DNA of 64,000 bases from M3007 sp964621185 (GTDB lineage Bacteria > Bacteroidota > Bacteroidia > Chitinophagales > Saprospiraceae). The DNA lies in NCBI GenBank assembly GCA_964621185.1, contig CAZULM010000020.1, positions 25,762 to 89,761 of the forward strand, written 5' to 3'. Shown piece by piece: positions 44,924-54,600 of the stretch. Under the pieces are notes generated by a model. That model was not told the DNA's origin. It saw nothing but the letters and a program-made list of their open reading frames with translations, and did not search any database. The stretch's first letter is position 1. Each line of letters begins with the position of its first letter. Made by a program: the position numbers and the translations under genes.

Positions 44924-45142
44924 GAACTTCTTTTTGCGAAGGAAACGAACAGTCATTTTGCACGGGAGGCGATCAAGGTCGCGCCCGGCTGAGGTGTTAA
45001 GAGAGAAGCCCACGGCAATGCCCGGGTCCAGGCTTGCTCCCCGCCCGAAACAGGGAGGAATAGGACCGAACATGGCAAGTGGCCCCGGCCCGGCTGGTAG
45101 TCCCGAGCGTACCGGGGTCGAACGCTGCGCCGGGGCTTTTTT
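44924..45142 (+). ncRNA. Candidate structured 3' part of the TR2 RNA
   Basis: Downstream of TR2 the sequence is G+C-rich and foldable: CTCCC/GGGAG, GGTCC/GGACC and CTTGC/GCAAG arms (the last two overlap and could only form together as a pseudoknot). A terminator stem closes it. No protein frame fits. DGR template RNAs often extend into a structured segment needed for priming; that role here is inferred. Confidence 0.45.
45082..45142 (+). terminator. Rho-independent terminator of the TR2 transcript
   Basis: An 8-bp stem GCCCCGGC (45082-45089)/GCCGGGGC (45129-45136) is followed by six T. The enclosed 39 nt contain further complementary G/C runs. Confidence 0.65.
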
Positions 45143-45249
45143 GTGATGCTATACCCAACGTAAATTGGCTTGCGGGCACATAAAGGAGTAAATCATTGAA
45201 AATCAATATGATCCATCCAGAAAATCTTGCCAATCACTAGAATCCAGGT

Positions 45250-45480
45250 TTATTTCCCGAATATTTCTTTGCGCAGCCTCAGGCGGAGTCGCCGGGTATT
45301 GGCATTGAGGGCGTGCCCCTCCCAACCCCGAAGGCTGGCGTTGAATTCCCTGGCGCTGATCTTGCCTTCCCAGAAAGCCTTTGCTTTGCTGCGGGTTCGT
45401 TTTCGGAACCGGCGCACATTGGCGGAGGGCATAAATGATAAATGTTTTGAGCGGCGTTGGCATTTCCAGTCGGTCAGGTT
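45250..45480 (-). pseudogene. C-terminal remnant of a DGR-type reverse transcriptase
   Basis: A minus-strand frame encodes NVRRFRKRTRSKAKAFWEGK, ISAREFNASLRGWEGHALNA and NTRRLRLRLRKEIFGK before its stop. This is the basic thumb end of DGR and group II-like RTs (RRFRxR, a G-x-I-x-x-x-E-x-x-x-S-x-x-G-W-x-G-H pattern). It differs from the end of the intact RT at 11085. No palm motif (YxDD) occurs upstream; the frame dissolves by about 45480-45540. From there to 46314 there is no gene, only an R1 copy and a GAAACC-rich repeat. Confidence 0.7.
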
Positions 45481-45950
45481 GAAAAGCTTTGGGGTAAAAA
45501 AGGGATTGGGTGGGGAATACGGTTAATATAATGTTGGGGGGATGCGTTGGTAAGGTTTAGCCAGAGGGCTCGAACAGACTTTCCAGGATTTCAATACCTG
45601 AATAGTCTCGCCAGGCGCGAAGCCAACAAACCCCAGATGCTGAAAATTTAATATTTTTTTCTTTGCTGCCAATGAAAATGGCGGGGATGTAATCACGCCA
45701 TTAGCATTCAGTCCAAGTAGAAGCCATAGCTTTTGCGGCGGCAATTATTCACAAAAAGTATTTATAATCAATTATTTACGATAAAATTTCAACACACTCA
45801 TTCCCGCTAACCCTTTCAAGCAGTTGAATTTTTGCCCAAAAATTCGGAATAAATCACGGGGAAAATCGCAAATAATGTACTTCGCCAACTGTTGCCTTTG
45901 TAGGATCATTGTACCCTGAAATGGCTTCTTGTATTGCTTTTGCTACAAAT

Positions 45951-46055
45951 TATGCTATGATTCGCCTGATTTTTGTGATTGAGTATGATTGATTCAACTG
46001 ATGTTCAATTGATTAGAAAGATCGCCACGCACAAAACCAAGCGGCGTAAGGTATA
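45951..46055 (+). repeat. R1 intergenic repeat, copy 3
   Basis: TATGCTATGATTCGCC to GGCGTAAGGTATA; same length and orientation as copy 1. Confidence 0.85.
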
Positions 46056-46229
46056 TGAATGTTTTAAAGGGCTAAAAACAAAAACGCCAACAGCCTAAAA
46101 TTGAACGGAGCCAGCCCTGCTGCGCCATTAATTCCCTAAACACCTTGGTTCATTTTTTACTATTCAAAGTCAGCGGACAAGCCGCGGCTAATAAACCCGA
46201 AGCAGGTTTCTTGGTTTTGGGGTTCAGGT

Positions 46230-46310
46230 TTCATCGTTTCAGTTTTAACGGTACAGGTTCAATCTTGCCGGCGCTGAAACCTGAAACCCTGAAACCCGAA
46301 ACCTGAAACC
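46230..46310. repeat. GAAACCTG-type low-complexity inverted repeat
   Basis: GGTTTCATCGTTTCAG on the left and CTGAAACCCTGAAACC units on the right are imperfectly complementary. The element ends just before the stop of the Gfo/Idh/MocA gene and may act as its 3' hairpin. Confidence 0.5.
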
Positions 46311-46314
46311 ATTT

Positions 46315-47466
46315 TTAAAACTTCACCCATTTGCTCTTGCTCTTCCCGCTCGCGATCACTTTTTCGATAAAGCGCATGCCCCGCACACCGTCCTGAATGG
46401 TCGGGAAATCGGCCCGAACGGGATCGGGCGCCGTGCCCGCAATATGCGCCTGTACGCAGTGGGCAAAATTCCGGTAAATATTGGCGAATGCTTCCAAGTA
46501 GCCCTCCGGGTGGCCGCCGGGGATGCGCGTGGCCGCCTGAGCTTCGGGGCTGAGCGTTCCCACGCCCGTGCGCAGGTGCTGCGTGGGTTTGTCGAGCCAT
46601 TTGGCGATGAGCGTGTTTGGCTCCATTTGCCGCCATTCGAGGCCGCCTTTTTCGCCATACACGCGGATGTTTAGGTTGTTTTCCTCGCCGGCGGCGATCT
46701 GGCTGGCGTGAAGGATGCCTTTGGCCCCGCCTTCAAAGTGCAGCAGCACGTTGCCGTCGTCGTCGAGCTGGCGGCCCGGCACGAAGGTGCTGATGTCGGC
46801 GCACATTTCGGTGATCTTCAGGCCGGTGATGTATTCGGCCAGGTTTTCGGCATGGGTGCCGATATCGCCCATGGCGCCCGCGATGCCGCTGCGCTGCGGG
46901 TCGGTGCGCCAGGCGGCCTGTTTTTGGCCGGAGGCTTCTATATGGGTGCTGAGCCAGCCCTGTGGGTATTCCACCACGATTTTCCGGAGCTTGCCCAGTT
47001 CTCCGTTGCGGATCATCTGTCGGGCCTGTTTCACCATGGGGTAGCCCGTGTAGTTGTGGGTAAGGGCGAACACGAGACCGCTCTTCGCCACGATTTTTTC
47101 CAGCGCCAGCGCTTCTTTCAGGTTGAATGCCACGGGTTTGTCGCAGATGACGTGAAAGCCGTTTTCCAGCGCCATTTTGGCCGGGGCGAAATGCACGTGG
47201 TTGGGCGTCACGATGCTGACGAACTGCATCCGCCGCTCGGGGCGCAGCCGTTTTTCCCGTTGGATCATTTCCCGGTAGGTGCCGTAACAGCGGTCGGGGG
47301 CTAATCCCAGGTCGGCCCCGGAGGCTTTGGAGCGTTCCGGGTCGCTGCTGAAGGCGCCGCAGACAAGTTCTATCTCGCCGTCGAGCGCGGCGGCCATGCG
47401 GTGCACGGCACCGATGAAAGCGCCCTGGCCGCCGCCGACCATTCCCATGCGAAGTTTCTGCTTCAT
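46315..47466 (-). CDS. Gfo/Idh/MocA-family oxidoreductase
   Basis: This 383-residue NAD(P)-dependent dehydrogenase has an N-terminal Rossmann fold (MGMVGGGQGAFIGAVHRMAA, the GxGGxG-like loop), SIVTPNHVHFAPAKMALENG, and the catalytic-type lysine in HVICDKPVAFNLKEA (the EKP-like CDKP motif). The C-terminal alpha/beta domain has AGAMGDIGTHAENLAEYITG. Such enzymes oxidise or epimerise sugars and inositols. A sugar isomerase-like TIM-barrel gene at 50527 could act in the same pathway, but a lipoprotein and a transporter intervene. Confidence 0.92.
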   Translation of the reverse strand: MKQKLRMGMVGGGQGAFIGAVHRMAAALDGEIELVCGAFSSDPERSKASGADLGLAPDRCYGTYREMIQREKRLRPERRMQFVSIVTPNHVHFAPAKMALENGFHVICDKPVAFNLKEALALEKIVAKSGLVFALTHNYTGYPMVKQARQMIRNGELGKLRKIVVEYPQGWLSTHIEASGQKQAAWRTDPQRSGIAGAMGDIGTHAENLAEYITGLKITEMCADISTFVPGRQLDDDGNVLLHFEGGAKGILHASQIAAGEENNLNIRVYGEKGGLEWRQMEPNTLIAKWLDKPTQHLRTGVGTLSPEAQAATRIPGGHPEGYLEAFANIYRNFAHCVQAHIAGTAPDPVRADFPTIQDGVRGMRFIEKVIASGKSKSKWVKF

Positions 47467-47651
47467 AATTTTTTAATGTGATAATTTGATAATGCGCTAA
47501 TGTGATAATGGGGCATTGCGGTGGTTGTCTGGCGCCGAGCTACTGTTTTTGCCTGTAAATCAGCATCTGCTGCGTACATTTGGCGAACAAAAGTCGAATA
47601 GTGCCTGCTTTGTTGCTGGCAAAGATAATTACAGTTCTAAAAGCGCCGAGT

Positions 47652-48650
47652 GTGATACCAAATTCTCAAATACGACAGGTCTTGTTGTTGCTCTTTATCG
47701 CAATCCTTTTTGGATTGATTTTTTGGAATTTACAGCTTTTTATCCCCTCCTTGTTGGGGGCTTACACCTTGTATGTGCTGCTGCGCAACCCCGTTAAATA
47801 CCTGACGGAGCGGCGGGGCTGGAATGTCAAGCTGGCGGCGGGGCTGCTCATGTTTGCCTCGTTTTGTGTCATATTGTTGCCCATCAATTTTCTGATACGG
47901 CAAGCGGGCAGCAAATTGATTGAAGGGTTCAAAGACCCGCAACAGGTGTTTGTTAATGCACAAACCCTCATTGCAAACCTGGAAGGGCGCATTGGGATGG
48001 AACTTGTCACCCCCGACCGCATCAAAGCGCTGTCAGAATGGGGTGTACAGGAGTTGGGCGGTGCGCTCAATGCCACCTTAACGGGCCTTTTGTTGCTTTT
48101 GATTGCCTATTTTATCCTGTGGTTTATGCTCACAGAGGGCAAAAAAATGGAAACTTCGTTTTTCGAGTGGCTGCCCTTGAAGTCGGAGAACATTGAATAT
48201 GTGCGCAAGGAACTGAACGACCTGGTGTATTCCAACGCCATTGGGATACCCCTCATGGGCCTCATACAAGGCGCCTTTGGCCTTATCGGCTATTCCCTAG
48301 CGGGAGTGGAGGATGTGTGGTTTTGGGTTTTGTTGACATTCATTGCCGGCATGATACCATTTTTGGGCGTATCGCTGGCATTTGTGCCCCTCAGCTTCGT
48401 GTTGTTGGCAAAAGGGATGACAGGCTCGGCGGCTTTCGTATTTGTTTATGGGTTTGTAATCATTGGTTCGGTGGACAACCTGGCGCGGATGTGGCTGTTG
48501 AAGAAAATCGGGCATACCCATCCGCTGATCACCTTGTTCGGGGTCATCATCGGGTTGCAGCTTTTTGGGTTTATCGGCTTTATTTTCGGGCCAATAATGA
48601 TCTCGATGTTTTTGTTGCTGCTGAAGATTTATGCGAAAGAGTTCCGTTGA
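47652..48650 (+). CDS. AI-2E family transporter
   Basis: This 332-residue membrane protein uses the GTG at 47652 (VIPNSQIRQVLLLLFIAI); a TTG at 47580 in frame would give 356. About seven to eight TM helices are seen, with a soluble stretch at about 75-150 and the family's typical FGLIGYSLAGVEDVWFWVLL, AGMIPFLGVSLAFVPLS and KIGHTHPLITLFGVIIGLQL. Members export AI-2 or other small solutes or act as antiporters. Divergent from the oxidoreductase gene, with TGATAAT-rich low-complexity DNA between. Confidence 0.88.
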   Translation: MIPNSQIRQVLLLLFIAILFGLIFWNLQLFIPSLLGAYTLYVLLRNPVKYLTERRGWNVKLAAGLLMFASFCVILLPINFLIRQAGSKLIEGFKDPQQVFVNAQTLIANLEGRIGMELVTPDRIKALSEWGVQELGGALNATLTGLLLLLIAYFILWFMLTEGKKMETSFFEWLPLKSENIEYVRKELNDLVYSNAIGIPLMGLIQGAFGLIGYSLAGVEDVWFWVLLTFIAGMIPFLGVSLAFVPLSFVLLAKGMTGSAAFVFVYGFVIIGSVDNLARMWLLKKIGHTHPLITLFGVIIGLQLFGFIGFIFGPIMISMFLLLLKIYAKEFR

Positions 48651-48654
48651 ACTC

Positions 48655-48904
48655 GTCGACCACGCTACTGGACATTTTATACTCTGATTAAAGTGATTTG
48701 TATGATTTGAGTGATTAAAAACATTTGATTTTCAAATGATTATGCGATCACTATTTTCACAACCACTTTGCATTGACTATATTTCGCACAGATTTTACGC
48801 AGAATTAGATACAGATTTTACACAGATTTTTTCCGCGTGAAATCTGTGAAAACAAATCTGCGCGAAATCTGCGCGAAAAATGTCCAGTAGTGTGCTCGTT
48901 GACA
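48655..48904. repeat. Composite inverted-repeat element including an R2-like unit
   Basis: The outer arms 48655-48678 and 48878-48904 share about 22 bp (CTACTGGACATTTT/AAAATGTCCAGTAG), with a few mismatches. Inside are an R2-like unit (about 48690-48785, ending CACAACCACTTTGCATTGACTAT) and repeats of CAGATTTTAC with their reverse. From 48905 to 49083 nothing is recognisable. Confidence 0.65.
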
Positions 48905-49083
48905 ATGCCCCAATGCCCAGTCCCAAACTTCAAATCATCTCTTCCCCAAACCAAAATCATTGTTTTCTATGGCTTTTGCCTCGATTTTTGGGCAAAAACT
49001 TAACATGGCAACAACATGCTTCTCCCGAAATGGCGCAAACCGCCCATGAATACTGGTACTTGCCGGATTCGCATACCGAACAA

Positions 49084-50277
49084 CTATAATATTGCCCTGC
49101 TCCCGCGCAGCTCGTTCCTCAAGCCGGGCTTCAGCCGTTCGGCCGCCTGCACCAGCATGGCTTCGTCGCGGGGAAAAGGCATCGGGCTGCTGCCGATGCA
49201 GTTCCTTGAATCCTGGCTCAAGGCACGCTCATCGCCTTTGAATGTAGCGGCGAAGTGCTCAAAACGGATCTCCGTGCCCAGGTTGCGGTTGTCAACGGAA
49301 GTTTTGCGATTGAGGTCGAAAATCTCTACGTAGCCAGCCAGCCTGGCGGCTTTGGTCTGGTGTACTTCCAGCACGTGGGCGCGGATGGTGGCGTACCGTT
49401 TCCTTTTTATGTCGTTGCCTGCGGTGTCTTTCATCACGTTGCCGCGCTGGTCGAGCACGTATTCCCAACCGTCTTCGATGGTCTTTTCGTCGATGTAAGC
49501 CCTTTCGCTTACCCGCTCAGGGCTGACGCTGATGTCTTTGATTTTGAACACGGCCTTGTAGTCGAACTTCTCGCCGGGCCTGGCGTCGAAGAAAAATTCT
49601 TTCCATTCGGTGTCCAATTCTGCCTTGCTCATGGCCAGCAGGCGCTCGGAGAAATCGCGGGGGAGCACTTTGCCCGACTCATTTTTTATTTCCAACAGGA
49701 CGAAAGAAGTGCCCAGGTCGCGGGCTTTGGCCATCAGGTCGTTTTTGTCGCGGTAATCGTGGTAATAGCGGGTTTCAAGGTCGCGGAGGTGTTTGTAGGC
49801 ATATCGGGCGGCCAATTTGTCGCCGTTTTCCGCATTTTTCAGCAAGGACACGGCCCTGTCGTAAAGGCTTTCGGCTGCTTTTCCCCGGCTTTCGAGTTCG
49901 AGGCGGCCGATATCGACAAATTCAAACCGGGCTCTGTGCCCCTTTTTGGAGACTAACGGGAGCAACGGGTTCACCTTGTTCTGGCGGTCGCGGATGTCGA
50001 GGTGGATATCATGGATGCGTTCCCACATATCAGGGCCATTTTCGGCACGGAGGGCGCTGATGGTGGCTAAGTCGCGCGATTGTGCTTTTTTGAAGGCCAA
50101 TTCCAGGAACTTAACATACTCGTCCTTTTTCTTTTCCTTTCCCCGCAGTTTGCTCAGGCAAAGGTCGATGGCATCGTCGTAGTTGCCGCTTTCGACGTAT
50201 TTTCTTGCGGTTTGGCAACTGCTGATGAGGAGGGTGCTTAGTAAAAGGGTAGCGAAAATTCGGAAGCTGGCTTTCAT
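49084..50277 (-). CDS. Lipoprotein of unknown function
   Basis: This 397-residue protein uses the ATG at 50277 (MKASFRIFATLLLSTLLISS, then Cys), a clear lipobox (LISSC). The mature part starts with a TPR-like region (YVESGNYDDAIDLCLSKLRG) followed by charged helices and a beta-rich C-terminus (KIKDISVSPERVSERAY, RATIRAHVLEVHQTKAA-like). No enzyme motif is evident. Probably anchored in the outer membrane facing the periplasm. Divergent from the TIM-barrel gene at 50527; the 249-nt gap shows no clear promoter pair. Confidence 0.7.
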   Translation of the reverse strand: MKASFRIFATLLLSTLLISSCQTARKYVESGNYDDAIDLCLSKLRGKEKKKDEYVKFLELAFKKAQSRDLATISALRAENGPDMWERIHDIHLDIRDRQNKVNPLLPLVSKKGHRARFEFVDIGRLELESRGKAAESLYDRAVSLLKNAENGDKLAARYAYKHLRDLETRYYHDYRDKNDLMAKARDLGTSFVLLEIKNESGKVLPRDFSERLLAMSKAELDTEWKEFFFDARPGEKFDYKAVFKIKDISVSPERVSERAYIDEKTIEDGWEYVLDQRGNVMKDTAGNDIKRKRYATIRAHVLEVHQTKAARLAGYVEIFDLNRKTSVDNRNLGTEIRFEHFAATFKGDERALSQDSRNCIGSSPMPFPRDEAMLVQAAERLKPGLRNELRGSRAIL

Positions 50278-50526
50278 AATAATATCGTTTAGGTGCGATT
50301 GTTTCAAATATAGCCGAAAGGTGCAGGGCTTGCCACATACCTATCTTTTAAAACATGTTAGCGTTTTTACAAAATTTGTTAAAAAGCAAAACGGCTTCTG
50401 AACAGTTGTGAACCAATCTCAAATTCGGGGGCTGCCAAATCCTGCTCTTCGGCAATTTGACGATTTTTCATTGTGCGGTTTGGAGTTTTTAATGGATGTT
50501 TGCCATTGAAACATCAACCATACAAC

Positions 50527-51579
50527 ATGACAACGATACAAGGTCCCGCTATTTTTTTGGCCCAGTTTATGGGCGACAAAGCCCCGTTCAACTCCCTCGA
50601 AAGCATTTGCCGCTGGGCGGCCTCCCTGGGTTATGTGGGGGTTCAGATACCGACCTGGGACAGCCGGCTGATCGACCTGGAGAAAGCCGCATCAAGCAAG
50701 GCATATTGCGACGACCTGCGCGGGCGCGTGGAGTCCTGCGGGGTGCAGATCACGGAGCTTTCCACGCATTTGCAGGGCCAGTTGGTAGCCGTTCACCCTG
50801 CTTATGACCTTATGTTCGACGCATTTGCGCCGGCAGCACTGCACGGCAACCCAAAAGCACGCACAGAATGGGCCGTAAAGACTTTGAAAAACGCGGCAAA
50901 AGCCAGCCAGAACTTAGGCTTGGATGCCCATGTCACGTTTTCGGGGGCGCTGATCTGGCATACGGTTTATCCCTGGCCGCAGCGGCCTAAAGGATTGGTA
51001 GAGGCGGGGTTCCGAGAGCTGGCGAACCGTTGGCGGCCTATCTTGGACGCCTTCGAAGAGGCGGGCGTTGACCTGTGTTACGAAATCCACCCTGGAGAAG
51101 ACCTGCACGACGGCACCACCTTCGAGCGGTTTTTACAGGCAGTGGGCAACCACAAGCGTTGCAATATTTTGTACGACCCCTCCCATTTCGTGCTGCAACA
51201 ACTTGATTACCTTCAATATATCGATTTTTACCACGAGCATATCAAAATGTTTCACGTGAAGGATGCCGAGTTCAACCCCAGCGGGAAAAGCGGTGTGTAT
51301 GGCGGGTACCAAGACTGGATCGACCGCCCGGGCAGGTTCCGCTCGCTGGGCGACGGGCAGGTAGATTTCGCTTCCATCTTTTCGAAGCTGGCCCAATACA
51401 ATTACAAAGGCTGGGCGGTGCTGGAATGGGAATGCTGCATCAAGGATTCGGAGCAGGGGGCGAAGGAAGGGGCGCCGTTTATCAGCGACCATATTATCAA
51501 GGTGACAGAGCGCGCTTTCGACGATTTTGCGGGCGGGGCCGTGGATGAAACTTTGCTGAAAAAGCTCATTGGCCTCTAA
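50527..51579 (+). CDS. Sugar phosphate isomerase/epimerase-like TIM barrel
   Basis: This 350-residue protein uses the ATG at 50527; the frame is open to 50473. AP endonuclease 2-like xylose-isomerase fold: GYVGVQIPTWDSRLID, LCYEIHPGEDLHDG (metal Glu/His), NILYDPSHFVLQQLD (Asp/His), MFHVKDAEF (His/Lys/Asp) and AVLEWECC (Glu) supply the metal-site residues in the usual order. Members epimerise sugars or inosose. It likely works with a Gfo/Idh/MocA dehydrogenase such as the one at 46315. Confidence 0.9.
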   Translation: MTTIQGPAIFLAQFMGDKAPFNSLESICRWAASLGYVGVQIPTWDSRLIDLEKAASSKAYCDDLRGRVESCGVQITELSTHLQGQLVAVHPAYDLMFDAFAPAALHGNPKARTEWAVKTLKNAAKASQNLGLDAHVTFSGALIWHTVYPWPQRPKGLVEAGFRELANRWRPILDAFEEAGVDLCYEIHPGEDLHDGTTFERFLQAVGNHKRCNILYDPSHFVLQQLDYLQYIDFYHEHIKMFHVKDAEFNPSGKSGVYGGYQDWIDRPGRFRSLGDGQVDFASIFSKLAQYNYKGWAVLEWECCIKDSEQGAKEGAPFISDHIIKVTERAFDDFAGGAVDETLLKKLIGL

Positions 51580-51696
51580 AATTAGCCTGCTGTTTGCTAA
51601 ACTGCCATTATTTTTTTCGGCCAAAGCGAGTATTGCTACATTCGCCTTGAAGTTTCACCGTAGTAGTAGTTCATGAGTCCAAATCCTTGCTTTTCA

Positions 51697-54600
51697 ATGT
51701 TTAAAAATTTCCTCACCCTGCTTTGCATACTCCTTGGCGCGAGTATGCTCAACGCCCAATCTATGTGGCTTGACGTGCCAGCCAGCGCAGCGCCAATCGC
51801 CGGCGAGCGCCGCATCGTCCCGGAGAAATTCCGCGCCATGCGCCTCAACCTAAGCATGTTGCAGCCGGTTCTGGCGAGCGCGCCCGACCTGTATGCCTCG
51901 GGCGCGAGCGCCGACAACCTCCCTGTGCTGGAACTGCCCTCACCGGATGGCAAGACGATCCGTTTCCAAATTGCCGAAACACCGGTGATGGCCCCAGAGC
52001 TTCAGGCCAAGTATCCGAACATCCGTTGCTATACCGGGCGTGGCATGGACGACCGATCCCTCAAAGTCAAAATAGACCTTACTCCCCTGGGCCTGCACGC
52101 CATGGTTATGTCCAACAAAACCGGCTCTTATTTCATAGACCCAATGGTGCATGGGAACAGCGACTATTATGTTGTTTACCATAAGAAAGACTATCTGCCC
52201 AAAAAGTCGGATGCCGGTTGGGCTTGCGAAACACCATCGCCAGATGCACCGAAAGAGTTGGAGCTGGGGCAAGCGGCCACAGCCCCGCCAAGCGCAGACT
52301 TCCAAGGGGATACCAAGCTGCGGCGCTACCGGTTGGCCTTGGCCTGCACAGGCGAATACGCCGCTTTTCACGGTGGCACCAAGCCTTTGGTACTGGCCGC
52401 TATGGTGACGAGCATGAACCGCGTGAACGGGGTTTATGAGACTGATTTTGCCGTGACCATGCAGATCATTGCCAACAACGACCTGATTATCTACCTAAAT
52501 GCCTCAAGTGACCCCTACACCAATGGCAACGGCGGCACGATGCTGGGCCAAAACATCACGACCTGCAACAACGTGATCGGCTCAGCGAACTACGACATCG
52601 GCCACGTGTTCAGCACCGGCGGCGGCGGCATCGCCAACCTGGGGGTCGTGTGCGGCAATTCCAAGGCCGGCGGCGTCACGGGCAGCAGCAGCCCAGTCGG
52701 CGACCCTTACGACATCGATTATGTAGCGCACGAAATAGGCCACCAATTCGCGGGCAACCATACCTTCAACAGGTGTTCCGGCACGAACAACCAACCCTCT
52801 GCCGTAGAGTGCGGGAGCGGGACGACCATCATGGCGTATGCCGGCATCTGCGGCGCCACCAATAACGTAGCGCTGCACAGCGATGACTATTTCCACGGAT
52901 ACAACATCACGGAAATGGGCGCCTTCATATACACCGGCGCGGGCAACACCTGCCCGGTGAAGATCACCAGCTCCAACAACAACCCGACAGTAGAAGCGGG
53001 GCCCAATTATACCATCCCCAGGTCAACCCCTTTTGCGCTGACCGCAGTGGGCAGCGACATGGATGGCGATACCTTGACATACACCTGGGAGCAAATGGAC
53101 AACGGAGCGGCCTCCTCTCCTCCCGTGGCGACCAATACCGTTGGCCCCGTATTTCGCTCCTTCAAAGGCACCACTTCCCCAACCCGGGTTTTCCCGCGTT
53201 TGGTGGACATCATCAACAACGTGACCCCGACTTGGGAAAAGCTGCCCAGTGTGACGCGCAACCTGAAATTCCGGGTCGTAGCCCGCGACAATGACTGGTT
53301 TGCCGGCTGCACGGCCGAAGACGACATGGTGGTGTCGGTGACCAATACCTCCGGGCCGTTTTTGGTGACATCGCCGAATACCAATATTATCTGGGGCGTT
53401 GGGGAAAACCAAACTGTCACATGGGATGTGGCCAATACAAGCGCCGCGCCGGTATCTTGCTCGCACGTGCGCATCTCCCTCTCAACAGATGGTGGTTATA
53501 CATATCCCATCGTGCTGGCCGACAACGAGCCAAACGACGGGTCTGCCACGATCGTGGTGCCATCGGTGCTCAGCACTACCTGTCGGGTAAAAGTAGAAGG
53601 CATGGGGAACATCTTTTTTGACATCTCCAATGCCAACTTCAGGATAGCTGTTACCACTTTTTATGTAAGTCCGAGTGTTACTGAGGCTGCCATTTGTGCC
53701 GGCGAAGATGCTTCTATCAGCTTAGACGTGGTACCGGAGTTGGGTTTCAGCACGCCTGTTGTCGTTTCTGTTTCGGGTGCGCCCGCCGGTTCTACCGTAA
53801 CCATCACACCGAACCCCGTTGTGCCGGGCAACACGGCTATTGTGAAAATCAGTGGTATTGACCAAACTATGGCGGGTATCCACACGCTGAATATCCAGGC
53901 CGTCGCAGGTACTGTTACCCGGAATATCGCGGTGTCCCTGACAGTGTTGGCTGGCTTACCGGCAGCGAGCAGCACAGCCAGCCCGGCCAATGGCGCCACG
54001 GGCGTTTCGCCCGGGGCGCCATTGGCCTGGAACAGCAGCTTTTCCGCTTCTTATTTGGTCGAAATTGCCACCAACCCTTCTTTTTCGCCCGGTTCGATAA
54101 TCGCCACGCAGTCGTTCAACGACACGACAGCCATTTTTGGCAATTTAGAGGCTTCCACGGTGTATTACTGGCGTGTGCGGGCTTTCAATATCTGCGGCGC
54201 GGCTGCTTATTCCCCTGTGGCAGTGTTCCAGACAGCTGGCACTACTTGTGGCCATGATTTTGCCAGCACGGATGTTCCCAAGGCAATCTCCGCCACAGCA
54301 GTTACCACGGTCTCGTCAGCCATAAACGTCCCAGCGAACAGCACCATCGCGGATGTAAACGTGAACCTGGCCATAACCCATACCTATACGGGCGATCTTA
54401 TTGCAAGGCTGGTATCGCCTTCTAACGACACGATCGACCTGTTCGACCAACCTGGTGTGCCAGCTACGGCGTTTGGCTGCAGCGGCGATGACGCCGACCT
54501 GGTTTTTGACAGCGGAGCTGCTACCGCTGCCTCCGTCCTTGAGGATCAGTGCCTTGGGGCTTCGCCATCATTGTTCGGCACTTTCCAATCCATTGAATCG

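Noticed and set aside
44686..45000. A 104-codon plus-strand frame rich in Asn and Arg through TR2
   Set aside because: It is the template repeat read as protein. It has no plausible start and the pattern is explained by the DGR.
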